DNA of 64,000 nt from the NCBI GenBank assembly GCA_958295855.1, contig OY282383.1:1-64000 (forward strand), written 5' to 3'. The DNA is from an uncultured Poribacteria bacterium. GTDB taxonomy: Bacteria; Poribacteria; WGA-4E; WGA-3G. Shown here piece after piece: positions 33,201 to 40,746 of this stretch. Below the pieces are notes generated by a model. The model ran no database searches. It was not told the origin of the DNA and worked only from the letters and a program-made list of their open reading frames with translations. Position numbers and translations under genes: made by a program. Position 1 is the first letter of the stretch, and each line of letters starts with the position of its first letter.

Positions 33201-33380
33201 GCGCATCCCGTATTGCGGGACGAGGGTAGCATCTACCTGTTTTGCACAGACGGTGAGCAGCGTTTCAAAGGGAGAACTGACTGCGCCTTCGTGTGTGATG
33301 TGGTGTTTTGCGTATTGCTGCAGCGTGGCGTAGTAGTCGCGGACTGCTTTGTGATTGGGTTTAAGGTTGAGTTGTGGCAT
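30297..33380 (-). CDS. Type ISP-like restriction-modification enzyme lacking helicase
   Basis: 1027 residues. The N-terminus holds a PD-(D/E)XK nuclease core (VLDGVILDDYGLPFAYWEAK, about 69-88). A helical connector leads to the N6-adenine methyltransferase (IIDPFVGTGNFIVRLM, about 343, and VIGNPPYNAGQ, about 450), then a large target-recognition region ending PRYIVELIARVINVSLK. LlaBIII-type ISP enzymes have a RecA-like helicase between nuclease and methylase and reach about 1,500 residues; here that part is missing, so cleavage, if any, would be type IIG-like. A 176-residue nuclease-like gene and an ATPase gene lie just upstream on the same strand. Confidence 0.8.
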   Translation of the reverse strand: MPQLNLKPNHKAVRDYYATLQQYAKHHITHEGAVSSPFETLLTVCAKQVDATLVPQYGMRTPTGNRIVLDGVILDDYGLPFAYWEAKDMDDNLHKAVQEKRDAGYPLDNIFFQTPQHGILYQNGEKVFDVDITEPTRLIAALQHLFAAPPAALENWHAAVAEFKEKVPALGKKLAELIAQQHETNPEFVNAFLSFYQQCRDAINPNLSKAAVEEMLIQHLLTERIFRTVFDNPDFTRRNIIAREIENVIEILIRNALSRTEFLKPLNPFYIAIENAATLCKDFSQKQHFLNTVYEQFFQGFSVEVADTHGIVYTPQPIVDFMVNSVEHILKTEFDRSLSDTGVHIIDPFVGTGNFIVRLMQDIQGSTLEEKYKNELHCNEILLLPYYIASLNIEHEYFQRAKTYLPFEGLALADTFELLEERQTQLFTRENTERVEKQKQTPMTVIIGNPPYNAGQANENDNNKNRKYATMDARVRETYSQDSKATNKNSLSDPYVKAIRWASDRIGDEGVVTFVTNNGFLDGIAFDGMRKHLVDDFDAIYILNLSGNVRKNPKLSGTTHNVFGIQVGVSINFFIKKSVDKTDSKPAPKTTQIFYARVDEFWRKEEKYSYLDSKEHYQNIEWQQITPDKQHTWLTEGLHAEFDTFIPIGTKEAKAGKGAAVDVIFKTYSCGVSTSRDAWAYNFNRDRLAETVQRMIDTYNTEVDRWKRGGNQHANLDDFVISDDAKIKWSQGLKQKMKRRHIAAFANTKIRQSLYRPFTKSRLYFDRIMIEGVYVFPSIFPTPETESKNRVICVSGIGSNKPFQTFIANIVPCMDLLEKTQCFPFYIYDEDGTNQQENITDWALAQFQTHYKDNTITKWDIFHYTYGLLHHPTYRERYEMNLKRDLPHIPFAEDFWGFANAGTELAALHVNYESYPKYEKLRYIETPGMPIEWRVERMKLSKDKTQLKYNDFLTLDGIPAEAYAYRLGTRSALEWVIDRYCVKVDKRSGIVNDANRADAPRYIVELIARVINVSLKTVEVVKNLPSL

Positions 33381-33427
33381 GAAAGTATAGTAGCAGAATT
33401 AGATTTTTATTTAAAGGGGAACTAAAA

Positions 33428-33937
33428 TCAGAGATGCCCTGCCTCGGACAGCGCCCGTGCAAGATTCCTTTCTCTTCCACAACGCTCTATCAAAATCAAA
33501 CGGTTGCCTGCTTTAAATTCTTGTCTATTTTTCGGGTCTCTCGGGTTCGTCCATTCAATTCTCCGACCGCAGACCAGAACTGGAACGTAGACAGTTTTCC
33601 CATTTTTCTTCCGATCTGGAGCGATGGTAGCGGCAAATCTCACACTGTTTACCAACTTTTCGCGGACATCCGATTCGGTGGCTTTACCGCTTTTGAGTTC
33701 AATTGGAACCGCTACGAAGGTGTTTTTGGCAGTATTACCGTAAAATAGCAGCCGGTCGCACCGTTTCTCGTTCTTTCTGCGCGAGTCGAATTCTTTCTCT
33801 ACATCTATCACAACCCGCTCACTGGGTATATCAACAAGGTGCACCGTACATCCTTCTCCGCTGCACGAATCAGTAAGGCTTTCTGGATTTACCTTCCCTC
33901 GGATTTCGGCCAACCATTTATTCAGATTCAAGTCCAT
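33428..33937 (-). CDS. Small PD-(D/E)XK nuclease-like protein
   Basis: 169 residues from ATG 33937 (AAGGAG is only three bases upstream; an upstream ATG at 33952 or TTG at 33958 is possible). The nuclease-like core is RCDRLLFYGNT followed by FVAVPIELKSGKA, giving a D...ExK arrangement. It overlaps the end of the ATPase gene by 20 bp, a sign of translational coupling. It has no recognisable family name. The pairing with an ABC-type ATPase resembles the ATPase-plus-nuclease plan of Septu and other two-gene anti-phage systems, but this protein has no HNH or TOPRIM motif. Confidence 0.55.
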   Translation of the reverse strand: MDLNLNKWLAEIRGKVNPESLTDSCSGEGCTVHLVDIPSERVVIDVEKEFDSRRKNEKRCDRLLFYGNTAKNTFVAVPIELKSGKATESDVREKLVNSVRFAATIAPDRKKNGKTVYVPVLVCGRRIEWTNPRDPKNRQEFKAGNRLILIERCGRERNLARALSEAGHL

Positions 33938-35357
33938 TATCTCCTTTCGCATCCTCAAGTCGGTTCTGAAGCCCCGCAGAACGGTTATAGAGATCCGTAG
34001 CTATATCCAAGTAATCCAGGGGTTCTATGCCTCCAATAAGGTCAAACGGGATTTCTGTGACCGGCTTGTCCACGCTGAACCACCATGTGCCAACCTGTTC
34101 CTTTGCCAGCCAGTCTGCTGATTCCCTTGTAGATTCTCCCTGTTTCCGCAATTCACCTTCGCGAATCAGGTTTCCGATCTGTTGGAGGAGCCAGTGACTA
34201 TGTGTTGTAATCACGACGCGCACCCCGGCTTGGACTAAGCGGGCAAGGATGTGGGCGATTTTGGTTTGCGCCACAGGATGCAGGTGAGATTCTGGTTCTT
34301 CAATAATGAGCACATCGCCAGGCTGAACGATACCTCGCAGAAAGAGGACTAAGGGCGCGAGTTCAGATACCATTGCCGAGGAGTGGCTCATACGCAGTGC
34401 CTCTTCCACCTTCTGTGGACGGTACAGAAATTCCGGGTACGCTTCTGGTGCGGGACGTTGAACTTCTATTTCACCCCGGAGCAGTTCATCCTCCAGTGCT
34501 GTGGCGATACTATTTATTCTCTGTGAAGATCTGTTGCGTTCCTTGTAATGGATGAGCTCCTCCAGAAAATCCGCTATCATTCCCGACAATGTAGACATCT
34601 CAGGGGAGTGCTCCAAACCTATGCGAGTGGCACGCTTTATGAGGGAGCTCGTAATCACACCGCGGCTTTGCATAATGCCGCTCCTAGCCGCAGGTAAGTA
34701 GTACGAATTCTCTGCTTCCTCTTTAGAGGCACGTAAAATTTTTAATACATCTCGAACTTCAGATGTTTCAGGCAACACCGCTTCATCTGCTGAGCGGAGA
34801 ACGATGTCTGGGTTGATGTGTCCGCCTACAGTCGTCCCGACCCCGGTGTCCTGCGCCTCAAAAGTCCAACGCTTTTGATTTCCCTCGCAAACCCGCAGTG
34901 AAACTTTCATTTCGTTGCCTCCGCCCCCGGTGAACCGAATTAATTTAGAAACAGACTCAAGATCGAAACATCGTTTGAGTTCGTCTTCGAAGCCTTCCTT
35001 ATCTGTGAGTTCAGACTCCAACAGGGTGCGTATATGCGGCGGTAAATCGGAGAATTTGAACGGGTACCCAGGTCTGTTGAATTTTTCGAATGCCGCGAAT
35101 ATTTCTTCTCCCAACCCCGCCTGCTGATTCTGTAGACAGCGGTTTAGCGGAGAGGAAACAAGGGCTAAAAAAAAGTCAGAAGTGTACACCCAAGGAAATT
35201 GTGAGAATCCCTCAAAATGTTTGTGTAATGCATAAATAAGCGCGGCGAGATAGGTTTTGCCGGTGTTGCTCTCACCAACGAATACAGTCAGCGGGCGAAG
35301 TTCTATCGCCGCCTCCTCTATCGGACCGAAGTTCTGAACCTTGATATGGACTTTCAT
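33918..35357 (-). CDS. SMC/OLD-like AAA ATPase, partner of the nuclease-like gene
   Basis: 479 residues from ATG 35357 (MKVHIKVQNFGPIEE). The open frame continues upstream to 35516, but a -10-like TATCAT at 35524-35529 would place transcription right at that codon, so the later start is preferred. Walker A is GESNTGKTY (about 33), Walker B VLIIEEPESHLHP (about 340) and the His switch VITTHSHW (about 370). The C-terminal region lacks the TOPRIM nuclease of OLD proteins. It overlaps the 3' nuclease-like gene. Likely an anti-phage or DNA-repair sensor ATPase. Confidence 0.75.
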   Translation of the reverse strand: MKVHIKVQNFGPIEEAAIELRPLTVFVGESNTGKTYLAALIYALHKHFEGFSQFPWVYTSDFFLALVSSPLNRCLQNQQAGLGEEIFAAFEKFNRPGYPFKFSDLPPHIRTLLESELTDKEGFEDELKRCFDLESVSKLIRFTGGGGNEMKVSLRVCEGNQKRWTFEAQDTGVGTTVGGHINPDIVLRSADEAVLPETSEVRDVLKILRASKEEAENSYYLPAARSGIMQSRGVITSSLIKRATRIGLEHSPEMSTLSGMIADFLEELIHYKERNRSSQRINSIATALEDELLRGEIEVQRPAPEAYPEFLYRPQKVEEALRMSHSSAMVSELAPLVLFLRGIVQPGDVLIIEEPESHLHPVAQTKIAHILARLVQAGVRVVITTHSHWLLQQIGNLIREGELRKQGESTRESADWLAKEQVGTWWFSVDKPVTEIPFDLIGGIEPLDYLDIATDLYNRSAGLQNRLEDAKGDNGLESE

Positions 35358-35590
35358 GTGCTGGCTCTCTATAGTTTTGTGCACTGTTTCTTTTCCTATC
35401 GGTGGTGGATTTAAATCAATTATACGCACATTCGCAATCAATTGCAAGGAAAACATCTCGGTTTCGGCCCGCTGGCGTTCATTTAAAGGTTCGCGCGGAA
35501 CTGTTGCAATTGACATAGCAAATATGATAAAATAGAAAATAAATAGTCAGTGGTTCACCTTAACCCGATACGCATAGACATGGAGGAAAA

Positions 35591-38500
35591 ATGACTAAGG
35601 CACAACTTCCGTTCTCCCAAGAGCAGCGAGAGGATATTGAGAGACTTCTAGCCGCCAGATCCGATAGCGAGGTTATCTATCAACGATTACAGGAGCTTGC
35701 CGGTGACGATGCAGAAACCCAAGTTGCGTTCGCTGAGATTGCCCCGCAACTCGTGCGAGAGGCCCTAGATTCTCCGAACGTGGATGCGGCGTTGAATCAC
35801 TTCGCACGGTTTGCCCAGGCAGCGTTGAGTCAAAATTGGCTGTACGACGTGTTAGCCGAGGTGCCCGCGCTCATGCGGCAGATGATGCACAGTTTCGGTT
35901 CGTCCTCCTATTTGGCAGATATTCTCGTCCGCAACCCCGAATTCTTTTTTGACGTTTTGAATCCGAGTATTATGGGGGCACCCAAAACGCAGCAGATCAT
36001 GTACGATGAGTTGGCAGACGTGTTCGCGGAGCTCAGCGTGCTGGAGCAGAAATTAGGCGAGATACGCCGCTATAAACGGCAGGAAAGCTTCCGAATCGGC
36101 TTGCGCGACCTGTTGGAAATAGCCGATTTGGAAACGACGACGCTAGAACTCAGCAACTTGGCAGAAGCAACGTTACAGCACTGTTATGAGCTCGGACAGG
36201 ACGAGGTGATGCAGCCGAGGTTTGGAACGCCGATGAATGAGGAAGGGACTGCACCTTGTCGATTCGCTATCATCGGCATGGGAAAATTAGGCGGCTATGA
36301 GCTCAACTTTAGTTCTGATGTCGACCTCATCTTCGTCTATGGCGATGATGGACAAACAGATACTGGCACTGACAACCATGAATACTACTCCCGGTTGTGT
36401 GAATTTATCATTAAGGCAATGAGCGAGATAACAGCGGAGGGCTACGTTTTTCGCGTGGATGTCCGCTTGCGTCCTGAAAGCAGTGCCGGTGTCATCATCC
36501 GCTCTATGGAAAGTTATGAAAGCTACTATGAAGGCTGGGGCGAGCTGTGGGAACGGCAGGCGTTGATTAAAGCGCGTCCTGTGGCCGGGGATATGGGCTT
36601 CGGCGACGAGTTCATCCGCATGATCCAGCCTTTTGTGTATCAACGCTATTTAGATGGCGTGACGCTGAGTGAGATTAAAGCGGACATCCGGGGCACCAAA
36701 GCGCGCATAGAGGAACAACTCGTTAGCGAGAAAGTTGAGCTCGAGAAGCATGTTAAACTCGGTCCGGGCGCTATCCGTGATATTGAATTTACTGTGCAGT
36801 GCCTCCAGATGATTCATGGCGGGAAGAGAAAGTCGCTGTGCTCGCAGAATACATTGGAGACGATTGCGGCGCTGAAGGCGCACGGGCTGCTGAGCGGAGT
36901 GGACGCGGAGACGCTCGCAACAGCCTATAGGTTCTTACGCACAGTGGAACACCGCATCCAAATTGAGGGAGATCAGCAGCGATATTCCATTCCAGACAAG
37001 GAACTCGACGAGTTGAAACTTGCCAGACGCGCGGGGTATCGGGATACCGCAGATGTGGCGGTGCTGGAAGCGTTCCGTAGGGATTACCGAGCCCACAAGG
37101 CACAGGTACGGGAAATTTTTAAAAAAGTCACGGCGACTCCGGTGCAAACGGACGATGGCATTGACATCGCCTTACTGCTCGCGGAATCTGAACCGCAGGA
37201 GCTGGAAGTGTCTTTGCGCCCGTTCGGTTTTGCAGACGTGCGGGAGGCACACCGTTTACTGAATAGGCTGGCGAACGGCGGGGATGGTGTCCAATTTTCG
37301 CCAGGGGTGCGCCGCGCCTTTTTTCAACTGGCTCCAACCCTCCTCAACATCTTACGCGATTCCCCTAATCCGGACATGGCTCTTCGTTCTCTGTCGGCAT
37401 TTGCGGATAAGGTAGGCGCGCGGAGTAGTTACTACACGATGTTCGCCGAAAAACCCTCAACGCTTGAGGCACTTGCCAGTGTCTGTGGCTCCAGCCTTTA
37501 CCTCTCGGAATTACTCATCATGAGCCCTGAGCTCTTCGACCTGCTGACAGTACCGACTTTGGTAGAACGTTCCAAGACGCTCGCCGAGAAGCAAGAAGAA
37601 GCGTTGAAAGTTGTCGCAGACGCACCATCCGACAAAATGCTGTCCCTGTTACGGCGGTATAAGAACGATGAAATTTGGCGCATCGCCTTGCGAGATATCC
37701 TCGGCAATGTGACACTGCCGACGACAACCGCAGAGCTCTCCGATCTTGCTGAAGCAGTGTTGCAAGCGATATATCCGCAGGTTGAAGCACCGCTCATCCA
37801 GGAGCACGGAACGCCCCTCAGCCCTGATGGAACCCCTGTGACGTTCGCAATCATTGCCATGGGCAAATTTGGGGGGAGAGATCTCAACTTCAGCTCAGAT
37901 TTGGATATTATGTATGTCTACTCGGAAGATGGCGCGACCACGGAAGGTATGCCCAATGCTGACTATTTTTCAACGTTCGGCTTGGAACTGGTCAAACAAC
38001 TCACCGGAAATCAGGGGATAGGTATCTATGAACTCGACCTCCGCCTCCGTCCTCACGGCAAAGGCGGGGCGATTGCGTTGCCGCTGGCAGCGTATCAGAA
38101 TTATTATGACACCGCCGCGCAAATTTGGGAACGCCAAGCACTTACACGCGCTCGACCTGTAGCAGGGGACACCGCTGGCCTTGGGAATCGGTTTTTAGAG
38201 GTGGCGCACGCGTTCACCTATGGCCAACCACTTGCGCCTGAAGGCATCGCTGAAATCGTACATACGCGCCAACGGCAGGAGGCACAAGCCACAAGGAAAC
38301 CAACCACACGCCGGCGGCGCCGCGGCAGAACTCGCACTCCCCCTGCTAATGTGAAGTCGGGGTACGGGGGGCTCGTAGATATTGAATTCGTGGTGCAGAC
38401 GCTTCAACTCGTCCACGGCTGCGACTCGGCTTCTGTTCGAGTACAGGACACGCTCCTCGCGATGGACAGATTGCATGCTATCGGCGCGTTGACAGAGGTA

Positions 38501-38740
38501 CAGCGCGAGGGATTGACTGAGGCGTATCAATTTCTTAGACGCGTCGAAAACGCGTTGCGGATTGTCCACGACCGGGCACTGGATGCGCTGCCGACGAATC
38601 ATGCCGAGTTGGAGCAGTTGGCACGGCGGCTGGGGTATACGCAGACAGAAGAGGCACCGGCTGTAGAGGCGTTTTTGAAAGATTACGGAGAGTGGACGGA
38701 GACCACGCGTTCGCTGTTTAATCAAATTCTTGTGAGTTAG
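35591..38740 (+). CDS. glnE: Bifunctional glutamine synthetase adenylyltransferase/deadenylase
   Basis: 1049 residues with the duplicated GlnE architecture. The N-terminal nucleotidyltransferase shows IIGMGKLGGYELNFSSDVDL (about 228) and the C-terminal one IIAMGKFGGRDLNFSSDLDI (about 755). They are separated by GlnD_UR_UTase-like helical regions (GPGAIRDIEFTVQCLQMIH; GYGGLVDIEFVVQTLQLVH). It switches glutamine synthetase off and on by adenylylation in response to nitrogen status. GGAGGAAAA precedes ATG. A basic insert (TRRRRRGRTRT, about 910) is unusual. Divergent from the ATPase gene; glutamate dehydrogenase lies 5 kb downstream. Confidence 0.95.
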   Translation: MTKAQLPFSQEQREDIERLLAARSDSEVIYQRLQELAGDDAETQVAFAEIAPQLVREALDSPNVDAALNHFARFAQAALSQNWLYDVLAEVPALMRQMMHSFGSSSYLADILVRNPEFFFDVLNPSIMGAPKTQQIMYDELADVFAELSVLEQKLGEIRRYKRQESFRIGLRDLLEIADLETTTLELSNLAEATLQHCYELGQDEVMQPRFGTPMNEEGTAPCRFAIIGMGKLGGYELNFSSDVDLIFVYGDDGQTDTGTDNHEYYSRLCEFIIKAMSEITAEGYVFRVDVRLRPESSAGVIIRSMESYESYYEGWGELWERQALIKARPVAGDMGFGDEFIRMIQPFVYQRYLDGVTLSEIKADIRGTKARIEEQLVSEKVELEKHVKLGPGAIRDIEFTVQCLQMIHGGKRKSLCSQNTLETIAALKAHGLLSGVDAETLATAYRFLRTVEHRIQIEGDQQRYSIPDKELDELKLARRAGYRDTADVAVLEAFRRDYRAHKAQVREIFKKVTATPVQTDDGIDIALLLAESEPQELEVSLRPFGFADVREAHRLLNRLANGGDGVQFSPGVRRAFFQLAPTLLNILRDSPNPDMALRSLSAFADKVGARSSYYTMFAEKPSTLEALASVCGSSLYLSELLIMSPELFDLLTVPTLVERSKTLAEKQEEALKVVADAPSDKMLSLLRRYKNDEIWRIALRDILGNVTLPTTTAELSDLAEAVLQAIYPQVEAPLIQEHGTPLSPDGTPVTFAIIAMGKFGGRDLNFSSDLDIMYVYSEDGATTEGMPNADYFSTFGLELVKQLTGNQGIGIYELDLRLRPHGKGGAIALPLAAYQNYYDTAAQIWERQALTRARPVAGDTAGLGNRFLEVAHAFTYGQPLAPEGIAEIVHTRQRQEAQATRKPTTRRRRRGRTRTPPANVKSGYGGLVDIEFVVQTLQLVHGCDSASVRVQDTLLAMDRLHAIGALTEVQREGLTEAYQFLRRVENALRIVHDRALDALPTNHAELEQLARRLGYTQTEEAPAVEAFLKDYGEWTETTRSLFNQILVS

Positions 38741-38801
38741 TTGAACACGGGTTGTCCCCAAAGGCGATAAAATCGATGCCTTGACCATTTAAGGGGTTAG
38801 C

Positions 38802-39188
38802 ATGGATATTAAACCGATCCGAACCGAAGCAGACTATGAAGCTGCGATGAAAGCGATTGAACAGCTCTGGGGGGCAATTTACGGTTCGCCAGAAGGGGAT
38901 AAACTTGATGTGCTTGTTACGTTGGTGGAGGCTTATGAAGAGAAGCATTATCCAATCCTTCCGCCGGATCCGATTGATGCAATTCTTCACTACATGGAGA
39001 ATCAAGGATTATCTGAGGGCGACCTTGAGCCCTATCTTGGTTCCTCTACCTATGTGTCAGAAGTCTTAAATCGAAGCCGCGCCTTGTCACTGGACATGAT
39101 TCGAAAATTACACACGGGGCTCGGAATCCCAGCGGATATCTTAGTCCAACCTTATGCACAGGTAGATGACTCAAAGCAACAGGTGTAG
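38802..39188 (+). CDS. HigA-family antitoxin/HTH regulator without toxin partner
   Basis: 128 residues. N-terminal MDIKPIRTEADYEAAM and PPDPIDAILHYMENQGLSEGDL then an HTH (SSTYVSEVLNRSRALSLDMI) match HigA antitoxins of the HTH-XRE type. HigB toxin genes normally sit directly upstream; here the upstream neighbour is glnE, 61 bp away, and no small toxin frame is present on either side. It may act as a solitary regulator or neutralise a HigB encoded elsewhere. Confidence 0.8.
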   Translation: MDIKPIRTEADYEAAMKAIEQLWGAIYGSPEGDKLDVLVTLVEAYEEKHYPILPPDPIDAILHYMENQGLSEGDLEPYLGSSTYVSEVLNRSRALSLDMIRKLHTGLGIPADILVQPYAQVDDSKQQV

Positions 39189-39288
39189 CCCGTATACCCG
39201 GGCGGGGTTGTGGGCATAACTTTCAGGGTTCCCATCTTGCTGGAAATCCGCCTTTATGCTAGAAATAGCGAATATTAACTGAAGCGTA

Positions 39289-39305
39289 GGCGGGCAATGC
39301 CCGCC
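39289..39305. repeat. GGCGGGC-AAT-GCCCGCC palindrome between convergent genes
   Basis: Seven-base perfect arms and a 3-nt loop, between the 3' ends of the HigA and HMA genes. It may be a shared terminator, although no U-tract follows, or another of the GC-rich palindromic repeats. Confidence 0.6.
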
Positions 39306-39317
39306 CACACGCAAATT

Positions 39318-40514
39318 TTAATCCGCAACCTTCGCACCAAAGTTATGGCCTTCAATTGCTGCGACTGCCTTTACTAGGGCATCGGTTGTGACTTTGCCTT
39401 TTACCACCTTTACGACAGCGGTGTTTGTGTCTGTGGAAACGCTGACGACTTCAGTGACACCTGCGACTTTGCTGAGTGCATCCTGAACCTTGCTAGGACA
39501 AGCATCACACGTCATGCCGGTTACACTGAGTGTGACTTCCTCAATGGCTGCTGCGGAAAAGTTCTGACTTTCCACTGCCTTTATCAGAGCATCGGTTGTG
39601 ACTTTGCCTTTCACTACCTTTACGACAGCGGTGTTTGTGTCTGTGGAAACGCTGACGACTTCAGTGACACCTGCGACTTTGCTGAGTGCATCCTGAACCT
39701 TGCTAGGACAAGCATCACACGTCATGCCGGTTACACTGAGTGTGACTTCCTCAATGGCTGCTGCGGAAAAGCCGCTGCCTTCGACTGCCTTTACGAGCGT
39801 CTCGGTTGTGACTTTGCCCTTTGCAACCTTTACGACAGCGGTGTTTGTGTCTGAGGAAACGCTGACGACTTCAGTGACACCTGCGACTTTGCTGAGTGCA
39901 TCCTGCACCTTGCTGGTACAGGCCCCTCACGTCATGCCGGTCACGCTGAGCGTCACTTTCTCAATGGGTGCTGCGGAAAAGCCGCTGCCTTCGACTGCCT
40001 TTATGAGCGTCTCGGTTGTGACTTTACCTTTCGCCACCTTTACGACAGCAGTGTTTGTGTCTGTGGAAACGCTGACGACTTCAGTGACGCCTGTGACTTT
40101 GCTGAGTGCATCCTGCACCTTGCTGGTACAGGCACCTCACGTCATGCCGGTCACGCTGAGCGCCACTTTCTCAATAGGTGCTGCGGAAAAGCCGCTGCCT
40201 TCGACTGCCTTTATGAGCGTCTCGGTTGTGACTTTACCTTTCGCCACCTTTACGACAGCGGTGTTTGTGTCTGTGGAAACGCTGACGACTTCAGTGACGC
40301 CTGTGACTTTACTGAGTGCATCCTGCACCTTGCTGGTACAGGCACCTCACGTCATGCCGGTCACGCTGAGCGTCACTTTTTCAGTAGAAGACTTCGCTTC
40401 ATCAGCACTCTGCACTTCCTCGGTGGCCGGGGCGTTAACGATGGGGAGTGTTCCCATACAAACACAAACTAGCAGTGCCACGAGGAAACCGGGAGAGATT
40501 CTATAGTTCTGCAT
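39318..40514 (-). CDS. Secreted five-domain HMA selenoprotein candidate (three in-frame UGA)
   Basis: 398 residues if UGA is read through. Start ATG 40514 (AAGGA about ten bases upstream), signal peptide MQNYRISPGFLVALLVCVC with cleavage near residue 28, then five HMA domains repeating every 210 bp. UGA codons at 40347-40349, 40137-40139 and 39927-39929 are in frame and occupy the first Cys of GMTCxxC in domains 1-3 (codons 56, 126 and 196). Domains 4 and 5 have Cys there (codons 266 and 336, GMTCDAC). The second Cys is kept in all five. No frameshift or other stop occurs. Candidate bSECIS hairpins follow each UGA. Family HMA domains bind soft metals through the CxxC pair; Sec would raise thiophilic-metal affinity. 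No P-type ATPase is adjacent. Confidence 0.8.
39893..39929 (-). promoter_or_regulatory. Candidate bSECIS after third UGA of HMA gene
   Basis: Hairpin CUGUACC-AGCAA-GGUGCAG, as in the other two copies. The outer stem is weaker here because the bases after UGA are GGGGC rather than GGUGC. A G lies in the apical loop 14 nt after the UGA. Selenocysteine function is inferred. Confidence 0.6.
40103..40139 (-). promoter_or_regulatory. Candidate bSECIS after second UGA of HMA gene
   Basis: Inner stem CUGUACC pairs with GGUGCAG (one U-G) around an AGCAA loop, extended by UGAGGUGC with GCACUCA through a bulge. It starts at the UGA itself. Confidence 0.65.
40313..40349 (-). promoter_or_regulatory. Candidate bSECIS after first UGA of HMA gene
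   Basis: Same 37-nt hairpin as at 40103-40139: seven-base-pair inner stem, 5-nt AGCAA loop with a G, and a bulged outer stem including the UGA. In the Cys domains the matching bases are CUUGUCC and GGUUCAG, which no longer pair. Confidence 0.65.
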
Positions 40515-40590
40515 TTTCTAAGTTCCTTTTTGCCTTCGCATGACATAGTGCCATACGATTATTGTTAATTTGCGCTGATAATCAATACTA

Positions 40591-40619
40591 ATTGTGCCGT
40601 ATTCTATATAAAAAGTCAA
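40591..40619 (-). promoter_or_regulatory. Possible promoter for the HMA gene
   Basis: Minus strand TTGACT (40614-40619), 17-bp spacer, CACAAT (40591-40596), about 77 bp before the start. The -35 match is good, the -10 moderate. Confidence 0.4.
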
Positions 40620-40746
40620 GTTAAAGATGAGAAAAAAGAATGATGCGGATGCTAATCAAACGGCGTATGTGGTTGCAAAGGCTGCAGTCTTGGTGGGAAG
40701 ACGGTGGCCAAAGCATGTGAGCAGTATCCCACTGCCGCAGAGCTGA

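Noticed and set aside
39700..40506. 268-codon plus-strand frame antisense to the HMA gene.
   Set aside because: It is the complement of a repetitive coding region; the minus strand has HMA motifs, a signal peptide and a ribosome-binding site.
39318..40514. The HMA gene is a pseudogene with three nonsense mutations.
   Set aside because: All three stops are UGA, occur at the same codon of the repeat, replace only the first metal-binding Cys, and there is no other damage. Random decay would also produce UAA, UAG or frameshifts elsewhere.
39318..40514. The 210-bp repeats as a non-coding satellite.
   Set aside because: Each unit encodes a complete HMA domain with conserved frame and metal motif.
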